From: Microbispora rosea subsp. aerata
GTDB taxonomy: Bacteria; Actinomycetota; Actinomycetes; Streptosporangiales; Streptosporangiaceae
DNA length: 64,000 nucleotides
Reading direction: 5' to 3'
Assembly: GCF_014647835.1 (NCBI RefSeq)
Contig: NZ_BMPY01000025.1
Location: 44,417 to 108,416 of the forward strand
The stretch's first letter is position 1. Each line of letters begins with the position of its first letter. Below, in pieces: positions 42,729-53,410 of this stretch. Under the pieces are notes generated by a model. The model ran no database searches. It was not told the DNA's origin and saw only the letters and a program-made list of their open reading frames with translations. The translations under genes and the position numbers were made by a program.

Positions 42729-44072
42729 TCAGGCGGAGGGCTTCGCCGTGCCGGCGACGGGACCGGACGGCGCCCCGGGGGCGACCGAGGCCAGGTCGTA
42801 GCGGCTGGTCTCGCGCAGCGCCAGGATGCAGGCCACGGTCAGCAGGCAGCAGGCGGCGATGACCACCGAGACCGCCGCCGTCCCCCCGCCGGTCGACGCG
42901 TCGAGCTGCGCGAACAGCAGCGGCGCCAGACCGGCGCCGAGCCCGGCGATCTGATAGCCGAGCGAGGCTCCCGTGTAGCGGCTCCCGGTGCTGAACAGCT
43001 CGGTGTACAACGCCGCGAGCGGGCCGAACATCAGCGGGTGGATGACCGCCTGGCCGAGCACGAGCGCGACGGTGAGCACGGCGGTGCTGCCGGAGTCGAC
43101 CATGGGGAAGAGCACGAAGCCGTACACCGCCATGAGCAGCGCGCCCGCCAGCACGACCGGGCGGCGCCCGACCCGGTCGGACAGCGCCGACCAGCCCACG
43201 ATGCCGATGACGGCGATGGCGGAGGAGAGCGTGAGCGCGTTCAGCACCGCCTGCCGGGGGAACCCGGCCTGCACGCCGTACGCGATGAGGTAGGTGGTGA
43301 GGGTGCCCTGGGCCACGAAGGCGGACAGCCCGATGCCGACCCCGAGCAGGAGGGTCTTGGGGTGGTCGCGGAACACCTCGAGCAGCGGCACCCGGGGCGC
43401 CCGCTCCCTGGCGGCTTCGAACACCGGGGTCTCCTCCACCCGCAGCCGGACGAACAGGCCGATCGCCAGCAGCACGACGCTGATCAGGAACGGCACCCGC
43501 CAGCCCCAGCTCAGGAACGCCTGCTCGTCCATGACGGCGGCCGTGCCGGTGAGCGCCGCCGTGGACAGCACCAGGCCGAAGGGCGCCCCGGCGTTGGTGA
43601 AGCTCGCCCACAGGCCGCGCCTGCTGGTCGCGTGCTCGGCGGACATGAGCACCGCGCCGCCCCACTCGCCGCCGACGGCCACACCCTGCAGGACCCGCAG
43701 CGCGACCAGCGCGATGGGCGCGAGGCTGCCGATCTGCGCGTAGGTGGGAAGCAGGCCGATGAGGAAGCTGGCCACGCCCATCAGGGTCATGGTCAGCACG
43801 AGCATGCGCTTGCGCCCCAGCCGGTCGCCGTAGTGGCCGAAGATCAGCCCGCCGAGGGGCCTGGCCAGATAACCCGTCGCGAACGTGCCCAGGCTGGCGA
43901 CCGTCGCCGTGAGCGAGTCGAGAGAGGAGAAGAAGACCTTGTTGAAGACGACGGCGGAGGCCGTGGCGTACAGCAGGAAGTCGTAGTACTCGATGACGCT
44001 GCCAAGGAAGCTGGAGGTCACCGCGCGCCGGAGCTGCGTCCGGTTGGGGGATGCGGCTGACAAGTTCGGCAT
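42729..44072 (-). CDS. MHS-type MFS transporter (metabolite:H+ symporter)
   Basis: The ATG at 44072 with GGAG upstream gives 447 aa; the longer frame to 44156 lacks support. The N-terminus RRAVTSSFLGSVIEYYDFLL is characteristic of the MHS family (shikimate, alpha-ketoglutarate, proline/betaine symporters). GHYGDRLGRKRMLVL is the MFS A-loop, and LQGVAVGGEWGGAVLM the helix-5 signature. Twelve hydrophobic helices are visible. The cargo is probably an organic acid or betaine. A long hairpin lies upstream at 44137-44185. Confidence 0.92.
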   Translation of the reverse strand: MPNLSAASPNRTQLRRAVTSSFLGSVIEYYDFLLYATASAVVFNKVFFSSLDSLTATVASLGTFATGYLARPLGGLIFGHYGDRLGRKRMLVLTMTLMGVASFLIGLLPTYAQIGSLAPIALVALRVLQGVAVGGEWGGAVLMSAEHATSRRGLWASFTNAGAPFGLVLSTAALTGTAAVMDEQAFLSWGWRVPFLISVVLLAIGLFVRLRVEETPVFEAARERAPRVPLLEVFRDHPKTLLLGVGIGLSAFVAQGTLTTYLIAYGVQAGFPRQAVLNALTLSSAIAVIGIVGWSALSDRVGRRPVVLAGALLMAVYGFVLFPMVDSGSTAVLTVALVLGQAVIHPLMFGPLAALYTELFSTGSRYTGASLGYQIAGLGAGLAPLLFAQLDASTGGGTAAVSVVIAACCLLTVACILALRETSRYDLASVAPGAPSGPVAGTAKPSA

Positions 44073-44136
44073 GACCGGGCTCCTCGTCCGGGGGCGAGCC
44101 GAGACACTCGGCTCAGTTGTTGCTGACACACTGCTT

Positions 44137-44185
44137 GGCGGCGGCCCGTCCGGCAAGACCCGTTCTCACCGGATGGGCCGCCGCC
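44137..44185 (-). terminator. 17-bp hairpin between CE1-CBM2 and the MFS gene
   Basis: Arms 44137-44153 and 44169-44185 pair over 17 bp with one G-T and a 15-nt loop. It lies 190 bp beyond the CE1-CBM2 stop and 65 bp before the MFS start, on the same strand. Termination of the esterase transcript is likely; control of the MFS leader is an alternative. The remaining part of 44073-44372 shows no gene. Confidence 0.6.
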
Positions 44186-44372
44186 GGTGACCGGCCGGCG
44201 ATCGAGGCCGAGCGACCTTCCGGGCGCTCGCCCAGCGGTGCGAGCCGGCCGCCGCCGATCCGGCGGCGGCCGTCCCGGATCCGCTGGCCCTCCGACCACC
44301 GGCCGCGCCGGCCCCCCGATCGGCTGAGACCCGGCGGGCCTCAGCCTTCCCGGCTGGCGCGACCGGCGCGCA

Positions 44373-45725
44373 TCAGGCGACCGTGCAGGCCGTGCCGTTG
44401 AGGGCGAACGCGGTCGGGGTGGGGTTGCCGCCGCTGTAGGTGCCCTGGAAGCCGAAGTTCGCGGTGCCTCCGGCGGGGATGGCGGGGTTGTAGGAGACGT
44501 TGCGCGCGGTGACCTGCGTGCCGGACTGGGTCACGGTGGCGTTCCACGCGTTGGTGACCTGCTGGTTGCCCGGCCACGTCCAGGTGACGGTCCAGCCGTT
44601 GACCGGAGCGGTGCCGGTGTTGGTGATCGTCACCTCGGCGGTGAAGCCGCCGGGCCAGGAGTTGGGCCGATAGGTGATCACGCACGCGCCCTGCTGCGGG
44701 ATCGACGGGCTCGCGGACGGCGAGGGGCTCGGCGTCACCGAGGGGCTGACGGACGGGCTGGCGCTCGGGCTCGGGCTCGGGCTCGGAGTGGCGCTTCCGG
44801 TGAGCCCGAAGAACTGGATGGCGACGGCGGCCATGCCGCTCGACGGGAGGCTGTGCCCGGCGCCCTGGATGGAGTACGCCTCGACCTGCACCGTCCCGGA
44901 GGCGTCGGCGTACTGGCGGCGGTTCCAGTTGGGCTGCGGCGTGTCCGTCCTGGTGGGGGTCTGGCTCAAGCCGTGCACGTTCGTCCACTGCTTGATCTCT
45001 TCCTCCAGCTCGGAGTAGGCGACGACGAAGTCGGCCGTCCCGTGCCACAGCTGCATCCGCGGCCACGGCCCCCGGTAGCTGGGGTTCGCGTTGCGGACCG
45101 CGTCACCCCACTGCTGGGCGCTCTTGCCCACGCACGGGGCGGAGTTGCCCCCGGGGTTGTAGGCCGCCTCGTTGGGGAAGCAGGTGAACGGCACGCCCAT
45201 GAACGCCGCCCCCGCCTTGAACACCTCGGGATACAGGGCGAGCATGGCGTTGGTCATCATGGCGCCCGAGGAGGCGCCGGTCGCGAACACCCGGTTCGGG
45301 TCGCCGTTGTACTGCTGCTGCACGTAGGTCACCATCGACATGAGCGACACCGGGTCGGTCTGGCCGCCGCGCACCTTGGACGCTTCGGACCAGTTGTCGA
45401 AGCAGTTCATCTTCTTCGACGCCGACGGGTAGATGACGATGAAGCCGTACCGGTCGGCGAGCGAGGCGAACTCGGTGGACGAGTAGAAGCCCGGCCCCGA
45501 GCCGCCGCAGGTGTGCATGGCCAGCACGATCGCCGGCCTCTGCTGGACGTTGTTCGGCACGTACAGGTGCATGCGCAGGTTGCCGGGGTTGGCGCCGAAG
45601 TTCGTCACCTCGGTCAGCGTGGCCGCGGCGGCGGGGTGCGCGGGCATCAGCACCGACATCAGTGTCGCGGCGGCGCACACAACCGCCGCGCAGACGCCGG
45701 CGAGCACCGCGGGCAATCGCCTCAT
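44373..45725 (-). CDS. Secreted CE1-type esterase (PHB-depolymerase fold) with CBM2, paralogue
   Basis: The 450-aa protein mirrors the gene at 24132-25460: signal peptide (about 1-35), esterase domain with Ser in TGASSGAM, Asp in HGTADFVVAY and His in QGAGHSLPSS, a Ser-Pro linker (about 318-350) and CBM2 (about 352-450, Cys to Cys). The oxyanion region is AMHTCGGSG where the paralogue has AVHYCTGT. GGAGGAGCGG sits just before the ATG at 45725. The likely role is deacetylation or deferuloylation of xylan at the fibre surface. Site e lies 161 bp upstream. Confidence 0.92.
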   Translation of the reverse strand: MRRLPAVLAGVCAAVVCAAATLMSVLMPAHPAAAATLTEVTNFGANPGNLRMHLYVPNNVQQRPAIVLAMHTCGGSGPGFYSSTEFASLADRYGFIVIYPSASKKMNCFDNWSEASKVRGGQTDPVSLMSMVTYVQQQYNGDPNRVFATGASSGAMMTNAMLALYPEVFKAGAAFMGVPFTCFPNEAAYNPGGNSAPCVGKSAQQWGDAVRNANPSYRGPWPRMQLWHGTADFVVAYSELEEEIKQWTNVHGLSQTPTRTDTPQPNWNRRQYADASGTVQVEAYSIQGAGHSLPSSGMAAVAIQFFGLTGSATPSPSPSPSASPSVSPSVTPSPSPSASPSIPQQGACVITYRPNSWPGGFTAEVTITNTGTAPVNGWTVTWTWPGNQQVTNAWNATVTQSGTQVTARNVSYNPAIPAGGTANFGFQGTYSGGNPTPTAFALNGTACTVA

Positions 45726-45885
45726 CCGCTCCTCCTTATTTTGGAAATAAATACCGACTCCGCAGGTATATGAGCAGTTCAGGCGGTGGTCAAGAAGCCG
45801 TACTAATGATCTGGAAGGTGGATTTCCCGTTCTTACGGTTTATCAGGTAGTTTCGGCCATAACAATCAATGTACGAACGTGGATC

Positions 45886-45900
45886 ATGTGAAACTTACAT
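45886..45900 (-). promoter_or_regulatory. GAAACTTTC-type operator upstream of CE1-CBM2 (site e)
   Basis: ATGTGAAACTTACAT has one core mismatch (GAAACTTAC) and matching outer ATGT/ACAT arms. It lies 161 bp before the start of the esterase at 45725 and just beyond the end of the operon at 45956. Confidence 0.5.
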
Positions 45901-45955
45901 TCGGGCGAGCGCGGGACGGAGCGCCGCCCGCCCCGCGCCGTCGGCCCCGTGCCGG

Positions 45956-47212
45956 TCAGCGGAAGGCGAAGCCGGCGGGGAGCGGTTCCCATCGGAACAG
46001 CCGGGCGGGCACGGCGTCGGCGAGCGCCCGATATCCCGCCGGGTTCAGGTGCAGGTGGTCGCCCACGTCGTACGCCGGGAGCAGCCGCCGGGGATCGGCC
46101 GGGTCGCGGACGGCGTGGTCGAAGTCGACGACCGCGTCGAACCGGCCGCCGGTGCGGATCCACCGGTTGACCGCCTGCCGGGCCGCCTCCCGGTGCCCCC
46201 GCGCGTCGTCGTAGAGGTCGTTGCCGCCGAACGGCGTCAGCGTCGCGCCGTACACCCGGACGCCCCGGGCGTGCGCCCTGGTCACGATCTGGTCGTAGGC
46301 CCAAACAAGGTCGTCGGCCACCTGCTTCTGCGCCGCCTCGCTCGCCTCGGCGGTGCCGATGTCGTTGACGCCCTCGAAGAGGACCAGCCACCGCACCCCG
46401 CTCTGGGCGAGCACGTCGCGGTCCAGCCGAGCCAGCGCGTTCGGCCCCAGGCCGTCGTCGAGCACCCGGTTGCCGCCGGCCGACTGGTTGGCCAGGGCGA
46501 TGTCGCGGGTGTCGCTCCGGGAGTGCAGGCGGTCGATCAGCCGGTCGGGCCACCGGTCGTTGCCGTTGGTGGTCGAGCCCCGGCCGTCGCTGAGCGAGTC
46601 GCCCACCACCGCGACCACCGCGACCGTCGGCGCCGACCACACCTCCACCCCGCCGAGGAGATACCAGTGGTCGACGGGCGTCGCGCCGGGCAGGTCGGCG
46701 GCCCCGGCGTGGTCTCCGGCGAGCAGGTACGAGGTGGTCCGGGAGCCGGGGTGCGAGGTGACGGAGCGCGAGCGCTGGCCGTCGGCGAGATGAACCGTCA
46801 CCGTGAGGTTGGACCGGGGCTCGAGCCCGAAGTCCAGCGGATCGGAGACGGCCTGGGCGCCGGCGGGGATCGTGACCGACGGGCGGCCGTGGAAGGTCGC
46901 CTGCCGCACGGTCTGCGGCCGGATCGCGCTCACCCCGGCCCGCCCGCCGGCCGGCAGCGCGACGGTGACCTTCGTGATCGGCAGCGCGGCGCCGCCGAAG
47001 GCGTTCGAGAAACGCAGCCGCGTCAGCCGCCCGCCCACCGAGACCCGTACGGTCTGCCGCAGCGTGGCGTCGGCGAGGACGAGGTCGTCCCGGGTGAACG
47101 GCGCGGGCGGCATGTTGTCCGGCTCGGCGGCCTGCGGCATCGCCGTCCAGGTGGGGACCCAGTGCCCGTCTCCCGCCGCGGCCGGCACGCCGTGGTGCGG
47201 TGACTCGGTCAT
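45956..47212 (-). CDS. Intracellular SGNH hydrolase, probable oligosaccharide acetylesterase
   Basis: The 418-aa protein has no signal peptide. An N-terminal beta-sandwich (about 40-190) precedes the SGNH domain with Ser206 in [24 protein letters not shown], the block III motif [10 protein letters not shown] and the Asp/His dyad in [12 protein letters not shown]. It resembles two-domain GDSL esterases found beside polysaccharide operons. The ATG overlaps the GH67 stop by 4 bp, making it the last gene of the operon. Removal of acetyl groups from imported xylo-oligosaccharides is inferred from context. Confidence 0.85.
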   Translation of the reverse strand: MTESPHHGVPAAAGDGHWVPTWTAMPQAAEPDNMPPAPFTRDDLVLADATLRQTVRVSVGGRLTRLRFSNAFGGAALPITKVTVALPAGGRAGVSAIRPQTVRQATFHGRPSVTIPAGAQAVSDPLDFGLEPRSNLTVTVHLADGQRSRSVTSHPGSRTTSYLLAGDHAGAADLPGATPVDHWYLLGGVEVWSAPTVAVVAVVGDSLSDGRGSTTNGNDRWPDRLIDRLHSRSDTRDIALANQSAGGNRVLDDGLGPNALARLDRDVLAQSGVRWLVLFEGVNDIGTAEASEAAQKQVADDLVWAYDQIVTRAHARGVRVYGATLTPFGGNDLYDDARGHREAARQAVNRWIRTGGRFDAVVDFDHAVRDPADPRRLLPAYDVGDHLHLNPAGYRALADAVPARLFRWEPLPAGFAFR

Positions 47213-49311
47213 GGGATCCGTCGCCCCCGGGCGTCGGGCACTCCGGACTTGCGGAAGAAGTAGGCGTTGATCTGGTCGCGCCACTCCTCCGCGCAGCGGA
47301 GCTGCTCGTCGAGGAGGTCCCGCACCCTCGCGTGCAGGGACGGGTCGAACAGCCCGGCGGCCCGCGCCCAGCGCCGCCGCATCTCGATCACCTGCTCCAC
47401 CCCGGCGAAGTGGGTGTCATAGATGTGCTGGATGACCGTGGACCCGCTGTGCAGCACATGCCCGTAGGGGACGTGGTGGAAGAACAGCAGCAGCTCGTCG
47501 GGGCAGTCGGCGAGCGACTCGTACACCTGCGACCACGGCGGCGGATACTGCCCGGTGAAGCCGGTCCCGGTGGCGCGGGTGCGGTCCACGCCGAGGCCGT
47601 CCCGGTCGGCGAAGTGGTAGGTGCCCCAGGGGGTGTACTCGTATCCGTCCACGTCGGGCCCGTAGTGGTGCCCGGGGCGGACCATGAAGCCGACGCCGAG
47701 CGGCGCGGTGTAGCGCTCGTAGGTGCGCCAGGAGTCGTCCATGATCGCGTGCAGCGTGCGCCGCCGCTCGCCGTCCTCGCTCGCCGCGGCCCCGGAGTCC
47801 GCCGCCGGCGCGAAGGTGAGGTCGATCCACTCGTCGAGAATCTCCGCCGGGTCCAGCCGCGGGTCCCAGGCGAGCCGCCCGAAGGCGTACAGGTTGGCCT
47901 GGGCGAGCGGGTGGCCGGTCCAGTAGGGGTCGTCGCCCACGTTGGAGACCCCGACCAGGCCGCCGTCGGCGAGGTCGGCCACGGCCGCCCCGTCCGGACC
48001 CCGGAAGCGGAAACCGAGCACCTCGCTCCACATCGGGGCGAGGTAGCACACGTGCCGCTGCTGGCCGGTGTACTCCTGCGTCACCTGCAACTCCACGGCC
48101 AGGCGGGTGGCCGGCATGGCCGCGATCACCGGCGAGACCGGCTCGCGCGGCTGGAAGTCGATCGGGCCGTGCTTCACCTGCAGGATCACGTTGTCGCGGA
48201 ACCGCCCGTCCAGCGGCGCGAAGTGGTCGTACGCCGCGCGGGCGCGGTCGGTGGACCGGTCGCGCCAGTCCTGGCGGTGGTTGTACACGAAGGCGCGCCA
48301 GTGGACGACCCCGCCGTGCGGCGCCAGCGCGTCGGCGAGCGCGTTCGCGCCGTCGGCGTGGTCGCGCCCGTACGCGAACGGGCCGGGCTGCCCCTCCGAG
48401 TCGGCCTTGACCACGTAGCCGCCGAAGTCGGGGATCGCGTCGTAGACCGAGCGGGTGACGTCCGCCCACCATTTGCGCACGTCGTCGTCCAGCGGGTCGG
48501 CGGTCGGCAGCCCGCCGAGGGCGACGGGCGAGGCGAAGTTCACCGACAGGTGGACCCTGATGCCGTACGGCCGCATGGTGTCGGCGAGCGCGACGACGTC
48601 GCCGAGCCGGTCCGTCAGCAGGCGGGCCTCCGTGGCGTGCACGTTCACGTTGTTGACGGCGACCGCGTTGATCCCGCAGGCGGCCAGCAGCCGCGCGTAG
48701 GCCCGCACCCGGGCCAGGTCGCCCCGGAAACCACCGTCGCGCCAGAAGATCGAGCCGCCCGCGTAGCCGCGCTCGACCTGGCCCATCACCGGGTGGACGT
48801 CGACGTTGTCCCAGTGGTCGAGCATGCGCCGCCGCATGGCGGGCCGATGGTGCTCGACGTCCCGCTCGCCGGCGAAGGCCCGCTCGCCGAGCCGTACGAC
48901 GTGGAACAGGCCGTAGAGCAGCCCGGCGGCGTCGTCGGCGAGCACGACCGTGACGCCGTCGCGCCGCGCCAGCAGATATCCGTCGGCCCCGATCGCGTGC
49001 CCGGCGGGGCCCGCGCCACCCCGGAACTCCGCGAGCACCGCCCCCGCGACGGCGGGCGGCCGCTCGGCGGGGACGAGCGCGAGCACCAGGTCGTGCGGCC
49101 CGCCGGCGGCGTCGCGGCCCACGCGCCCGCCGTGCCGGGCGCAGGCCCGCGCCACCTCGTCGTACACGGTGCCGGCCAGGAGCCCGTCGGCGTGCACGAG
49201 CGTGCGGCGCGAGCCGACGGCCCGCAGCGCCTCGTCGGGCAGCCACGCCGGGTGGACCCCGGCGAGGCCGTCACCCGGATCGCGGATTTCAGAGGGATCA
49301 GGAGTCGTCAC
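47209..49311 (-). CDS. GH67 alpha-glucuronidase
   Basis: GH67 enzymes remove 4-O-methyl-glucuronic acid from the non-reducing end of aldouronic acids. The 700-aa protein lacks a signal peptide. Diagnostic segments are [45 protein letters not shown] with an active-site Glu, [33 protein letters not shown] and [20 protein letters not shown]. The start overlaps the DUF624 gene by 14 bp and the stop overlaps the SGNH gene by 4 bp. Its presence is the best evidence that the operon handles glucuronoxylan fragments. Confidence 0.95.
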   Translation of the reverse strand: MTTPDPSEIRDPGDGLAGVHPAWLPDEALRAVGSRRTLVHADGLLAGTVYDEVARACARHGGRVGRDAAGGPHDLVLALVPAERPPAVAGAVLAEFRGGAGPAGHAIGADGYLLARRDGVTVVLADDAAGLLYGLFHVVRLGERAFAGERDVEHHRPAMRRRMLDHWDNVDVHPVMGQVERGYAGGSIFWRDGGFRGDLARVRAYARLLAACGINAVAVNNVNVHATEARLLTDRLGDVVALADTMRPYGIRVHLSVNFASPVALGGLPTADPLDDDVRKWWADVTRSVYDAIPDFGGYVVKADSEGQPGPFAYGRDHADGANALADALAPHGGVVHWRAFVYNHRQDWRDRSTDRARAAYDHFAPLDGRFRDNVILQVKHGPIDFQPREPVSPVIAAMPATRLAVELQVTQEYTGQQRHVCYLAPMWSEVLGFRFRGPDGAAVADLADGGLVGVSNVGDDPYWTGHPLAQANLYAFGRLAWDPRLDPAEILDEWIDLTFAPAADSGAAASEDGERRRTLHAIMDDSWRTYERYTAPLGVGFMVRPGHHYGPDVDGYEYTPWGTYHFADRDGLGVDRTRATGTGFTGQYPPPWSQVYESLADCPDELLLFFHHVPYGHVLHSGSTVIQHIYDTHFAGVEQVIEMRRRWARAAGLFDPSLHARVRDLLDEQLRCAEEWRDQINAYFFRKSGVPDARGRRIP

Positions 49312-50017
49312 GTGAATCCTCCGGTCGGCCGTCGCGCACGGTGAACCTCTCCGTCACCTCGGCGACCACCGGGCGGCTGTTGAGCAGCAGCGCCCCGGCG
49401 AACACCGAGCCGAGCAGCGCCAGCGCGGCCTCGGTGGCGACCAGTGTGACGCCGGCCGCGACGACGAGGAGGCAGGCGTTGCCCAGCGCCACCCGGGGCG
49501 CGGAGAAGAGGAAGTACGCGGCCAGGCGGGCGACGTCCCTGGCCCGGAACTCGAACAGCGATGTGATCACCAGCGCGTTCGCCCCCCACAGGGCCGCCGC
49601 CAGCGCGATGAGGACCAGCAGGACCGCCCACCAGCCCGGGACGCCCGCCGCGCCGAAGTTGGCGAGCGTCGTGCCGAGAACGGTCAGCCACGCCAGCCAC
49701 GGGACCCAGAGCTTCAGCACGCCGCGGACGTTCATGCGGTAGCCGCGCCAGAACGCCGCCGCGGGACGCAGGTCGGTCAGGTCGAGCCTGCGGTGGTGCA
49801 GGGCGTACAGCGCGGCCGACAGCGCCGGGCCGGCGGGGAGCAGGCAGAGGGCGGCCAGCGGGACGTTGCCGGGGTCGCGCTCCAGCAGGACGAGCCCGGC
49901 GAGGCCGGGCACGGTGGTGGCCAGGAACAGCAGCTCGACCACCAGCAGGGTGTAGACCAGCGCGGAGGCGCGCGAGAGCGGTCCTTCGCCGAAACGCCGC
50001 ACGGTCGTCTCCGTCAT
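49298..50017 (-). CDS. DUF624 (YesL-like) membrane protein
   Basis: The 239-aa protein has five or six hydrophobic helices (for example [20 protein letters not shown] and [20 protein letters not shown]) and the family segment [23 protein letters not shown]624 proteins are regular companions of LplB/YtcP-type sugar ABC transporters in polysaccharide operons, with unknown molecular role. It overlaps GH39 by 4 bp and GH67 by 14 bp, so it is translationally coupled to both. Confidence 0.88.
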   Translation of the reverse strand: MTETTVRRFGEGPLSRASALVYTLLVVELLFLATTVPGLAGLVLLERDPGNVPLAALCLLPAGPALSAALYALHHRRLDLTDLRPAAAFWRGYRMNVRGVLKLWVPWLAWLTVLGTTLANFGAAGVPGWWAVLLVLIALAAALWGANALVITSLFEFRARDVARLAAYFLFSAPRVALGNACLLVVAAGVTLVATEAALALLGSVFAGALLLNSRPVVAEVTERFTVRDGRPEDSRDDS

Positions 50018-51630
50018 GACGCGGCTCCCCCGGCCGGGTCCGGCTCGCCCGGGCCGGACTCGCCGGGGCCGGGCTCCTTGGGGGCGGGGTCCGCCAGGCC
50101 GAGCAGACGGCGGTCGTCCCAGCCGACGGCCCAGGGCGGGGTTTCGTCCACCACGGGCGTGATCTCCAGCAGAGTGACCTCATGGCGGCCGAGCGTGAGG
50201 TCGAGGCCGACGCGCCCGTCCACGATCGGCAGCGCGTGGTGGCCGCGTACGGGCTCGGCCGCCTCCCGCAGCGCGTCGAGCTGCCGGGGCCGGGGCGAGG
50301 CCGGGCGGCCCATCTCGCACCACGCCCGCCAGGCGTTGCCCTTCTCCTCGCTCACCGACGAACGCAGCACGAAGGCCGAGCCCGCCGGGGAACCGACCGG
50401 GACCGACAGCCGCACCCGGTGCCCGTCGGCCGGCGGGCCGCCGGTGACGTCCACCGGAGCCCAGGCCAGCACGGTGACCCGGCCGTCGTCGTCCCTGGTG
50501 ACCAGGTGGTCCTCGCCGCGGGCCAGGATCTCCCGGCCCATCCTGGCCATGAAGGCGTACACGTGGTAGGTCGGCTTCTTGACCTGACGGTGGGTCAGCA
50601 GGCCGAAGCCGCCGTGGAACAGCGACGTCGGCACCCCCACCTCCTCGAACACGTCGCAGAAGGTCCAGTAGGCGAAGGAGTCGACCAGGTCTCCCCCGGC
50701 CGCCAGCACCGGGGCGATGTACGCGGCGTGGAAGGCCGTGTCGTGGATCGGGTTGTCGGGCCGGTAGGAGGAGTTGAACTCGGTGATGTGCACCGGCAGA
50801 TCCGCCAGCGGGCTCCCCTGGAGCTGCCGCCGCGGGGTGGCGAACTGCTCCAGCAGCCGCGACGGCGGCGCCAGCGTCTGGTGCACGCCGAACGGCACGT
50901 GCTGCGCCGGGCCGGAGGTGTAGGCGTGCCGGCTGACGAAGTCGATCGGCAGGGACCGTTCGACGACGACGTCCGCGAAGCGCACCATGTAGTCGTCGGA
51001 GCCCGGTGAGATGGCCGGGCCGCCCACCTGGAGCGAGGCGTCCACGTCCTTGATCGTGGTGGCGGTCACCTCGTACAGCCGGTAGTACGCGTCCTCGTCG
51101 GCGTCGAGCCAGAACTCCTTGAGGTTGGGCTCGTTCCACACCTCGATCGGCCAGGTCCGCACCTCGTCGAGGCCGTACCGGTCGATCAGGTGCGTCACGG
51201 TGGCCCGCACCAGCTCGGCCCACTCCCGCCAGTCGCGGGGCGGGGTGACGTTGCCGCGCCACCAGAACACGGTCTGGTCGCCGGACGCGAGCCCGGAGGG
51301 CATGAAGCCCAGCTCCAGGAACGGTTTGACGCCGAGGTCGAGGTAGGCGTCGATCACCTGGTCCACATAGGTGAACGCGTGCCGTACGTGCCGCCGGCCC
51401 AGGTGCTCGTACGGCCGGTGGACGCCGACCCCGTCGCTGAGCAGCCCGTGCCCCCGGATGTACCGGAAGCCGATCTCCCGCTGGACCAGCGCCAGCGACT
51501 CCTGGTAGTCCCGGCGCAGGGCCAGGTCGAATCGGCCGGTGCCGACGCAGAACCGCCAGGCGTCCGGCAACAGGTCCGGGCGGGGTCCGCCGCGGGCGGC
51601 TTCGTCATCGGGGGCAGGGTTGCGCATCAT
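50014..51630 (-). CDS. GH39 beta-xylosidase
   Basis: The 538-aa cytoplasmic enzyme has the GH39 barrel: CVGTGRFDLALRRDYQESL, FRYIRGHGLLSDGVGVH, acid/base Glu in EVWNEPNLKEFW and nucleophile Glu in VHITEFNSSYRPDN. A beta-sandwich follows and the C-terminus is Pro/Gly/Glu-rich. GH39 beta-xylosidases cut xylose from xylo-oligosaccharides. Two adjacent ATGs (51630 and 51627) follow GAAGGA. The stop overlaps DUF624 by 4 bp. It completes intracellular breakdown after GH67. Confidence 0.92.
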   Translation of the reverse strand: MMRNPAPDDEAARGGPRPDLLPDAWRFCVGTGRFDLALRRDYQESLALVQREIGFRYIRGHGLLSDGVGVHRPYEHLGRRHVRHAFTYVDQVIDAYLDLGVKPFLELGFMPSGLASGDQTVFWWRGNVTPPRDWREWAELVRATVTHLIDRYGLDEVRTWPIEVWNEPNLKEFWLDADEDAYYRLYEVTATTIKDVDASLQVGGPAISPGSDDYMVRFADVVVERSLPIDFVSRHAYTSGPAQHVPFGVHQTLAPPSRLLEQFATPRRQLQGSPLADLPVHITEFNSSYRPDNPIHDTAFHAAYIAPVLAAGGDLVDSFAYWTFCDVFEEVGVPTSLFHGGFGLLTHRQVKKPTYHVYAFMARMGREILARGEDHLVTRDDDGRVTVLAWAPVDVTGGPPADGHRVRLSVPVGSPAGSAFVLRSSVSEEKGNAWRAWCEMGRPASPRPRQLDALREAAEPVRGHHALPIVDGRVGLDLTLGRHEVTLLEITPVVDETPPWAVGWDDRRLLGLADPAPKEPGPGESGPGEPDPAGGAAS

Positions 51631-51697
51631 CGTCCTTCGCTCACGGGTCCGGCGGGCGCGCCCCGGCCGTGGGTCAGGCACGGCCGGAGGGGCCCGA

Positions 51698-53356
51698 TCA
51701 GCCGTGCTCCTTCTTGTAGCGCTCGTACGCGTTGTTCACGAGGTTGATGTAGGCCGACATGTTCTTGGCCTCGAGCTCCTGGACGTACGCGTCCCACTCG
51801 TCGAAGCTCCGCTTGCCGAGGATGAAGCTGAGCGTGTTCGACATGGCGTGGTCCTTGAGCGGGGTCTCCCACAGCGAGGCCTGCTCGCGCTCCTCGTCGG
51901 TGAGCGGGTGCGGCGGCGCGGGCGGCAGCGCCTTCCTGGCGTTCATCACCTTCTGGAACTCGATCTCCTCGTCGGAGAAGGTCGACTGGAGCAGTTCCGT
52001 GCTGCCGCCGTAGGCGAACACGCCGTTGGAGAAGCCGAAGTCCTTCTGCAGGTGCTTGGGCGCGCCGGGGTTGAGGCCGACGAAGTCGACGTCCTCGGCG
52101 AGCTGGAACTTGCCGGAGGCGTCCCTGGTGTACGTCGTCCCCTCGACGCCCCACTTGGCGAAGACCTGGCCCTCGTCGGAGTACCAGAGCCAGTCGATGA
52201 ACTGCATCATCGCGACGAAGTTCTTGCTGTCCCGGGCCTTCTTGGAGATCATGATGCCGTTCTCCAGCCGGGTGGAGGTGCCGTCCGACTTGACCGCCCC
52301 GAGCGGTCCGATGGGCAGCGGGATCTTGGCCAGCCTCGCCTTGGGGTTCGCCTTCTCCAGCGGCGGGCGGTACTCGTTCACGAGCGTCTGGGCGTTGCCG
52401 CTGATCACGAAGGACTTGCCGGACACCAGCTTCTGGATCGCCTGGTCGTCCTGCTGGGTGAAGCTCTCCGGGTCGAGCAGCTTCTCCTCCACCAGCGTGT
52501 GGAGGAACTGCAGCATCTGCTTGTACTGCTCCATCGCGCCGGTGTAGGCGAACTTCTGCGCGTTGTAGTCCCAGGTGATGCCGTTCAGGTAGCCCCAGCC
52601 GCCGTGGGCGCCGTACGCCAGGCCGAGGATCTGGTTCAGCAGGGCGCCGCCCGGCGTGGGGTTGCTCCACCGGTCGGAGAAGGGGTAGGAGTCGGGATAC
52701 TCCTTCTTCATCGCCCTCAGCATGTTGTGCACGTCGTCGAGGGTCTGCGGGATCTCCAGCCCGAGCTTCTCCAGGATGTCGATGCGGACCACCAGGGTGT
52801 AGTCCACCCAGTAGTCCTCGTGGAGACCGGGGAGCACGTAGAAGCGGCCGTCGGCCTGCCGGAGCGTGTCCAGGTCCGGCTGGAGGTTCCACTTGGCGAC
52901 CTTGTCCTTGAAGTTCGGCATCAGGTCGAGGTAGTCGCTGACCGGCAGGATGGCTCCGGAGGCGACGAAGGGGGTCTCCTGGCCGGGGTAGGTCTTCGGA
53001 ATGATCATGGGGGCGTCGCCCGCGCCGATGAGCAGGCTGCGCTTGTTCTCGTAGTCGCTCAGCGGCACCACGCTCGGCTCGAGCGTCACGTTGGTGCGCT
53101 TGGTCAGCTCCGACCAGAACAACCAGTCGTTCTTGATCGGATAGAACGGGTGGTTGTTGTAGAGGATGGTGAACGACACCGGCGTGGTGGCCTTGAACTG
53201 CTTGCCGATGGCGTAGTCGGACATCGCGCCGTCCCGGTTGGCCGAGAAGTCGTCGCCGGTCTTCTTCTCGCCCGATTCGCCGCCGGTGCTGCAGGCCGCG
53301 AGCGCGAGGAACGCTCCCATGGCGACCATCGCCTGGCGCCGGTTGATCTCGTACAT
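51698..53356 (-). CDS. Solute-binding lipoprotein of an oligosaccharide ABC transporter (LplA-like)
   Basis: The 552-aa protein has a lipoprotein signal NRRQAMVAMGAFLALAACS with twin Arg. It belongs to the large LplA/YtcQ-type binding proteins: LYNNHPFYPIKNDWLFWSEL, GAGDAPMIIPKTYPGQET, LEKLGLEIPQTLDDVHNML and FIDWLWYSDEGQVFAKWGVE. The ATG at 53356 is chosen because the frame upstream to 53383 lacks a ribosome site; the candidate AAGGA is rather distant. It is followed by GH39 after 67 bp. It is predicted to capture xylo-oligosaccharides at the membrane. Confidence 0.92.
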   Translation of the reverse strand: MYEINRRQAMVAMGAFLALAACSTGGESGEKKTGDDFSANRDGAMSDYAIGKQFKATTPVSFTILYNNHPFYPIKNDWLFWSELTKRTNVTLEPSVVPLSDYENKRSLLIGAGDAPMIIPKTYPGQETPFVASGAILPVSDYLDLMPNFKDKVAKWNLQPDLDTLRQADGRFYVLPGLHEDYWVDYTLVVRIDILEKLGLEIPQTLDDVHNMLRAMKKEYPDSYPFSDRWSNPTPGGALLNQILGLAYGAHGGWGYLNGITWDYNAQKFAYTGAMEQYKQMLQFLHTLVEEKLLDPESFTQQDDQAIQKLVSGKSFVISGNAQTLVNEYRPPLEKANPKARLAKIPLPIGPLGAVKSDGTSTRLENGIMISKKARDSKNFVAMMQFIDWLWYSDEGQVFAKWGVEGTTYTRDASGKFQLAEDVDFVGLNPGAPKHLQKDFGFSNGVFAYGGSTELLQSTFSDEEIEFQKVMNARKALPPAPPHPLTDEEREQASLWETPLKDHAMSNTLSFILGKRSFDEWDAYVQELEAKNMSAYINLVNNAYERYKKEHG

Positions 53357-53410
53357 AGGGGGTGGGGTCCTTTCCCTGGACATCGGAGGTGAAGAGGATC
53401 GAGAGTCCGG

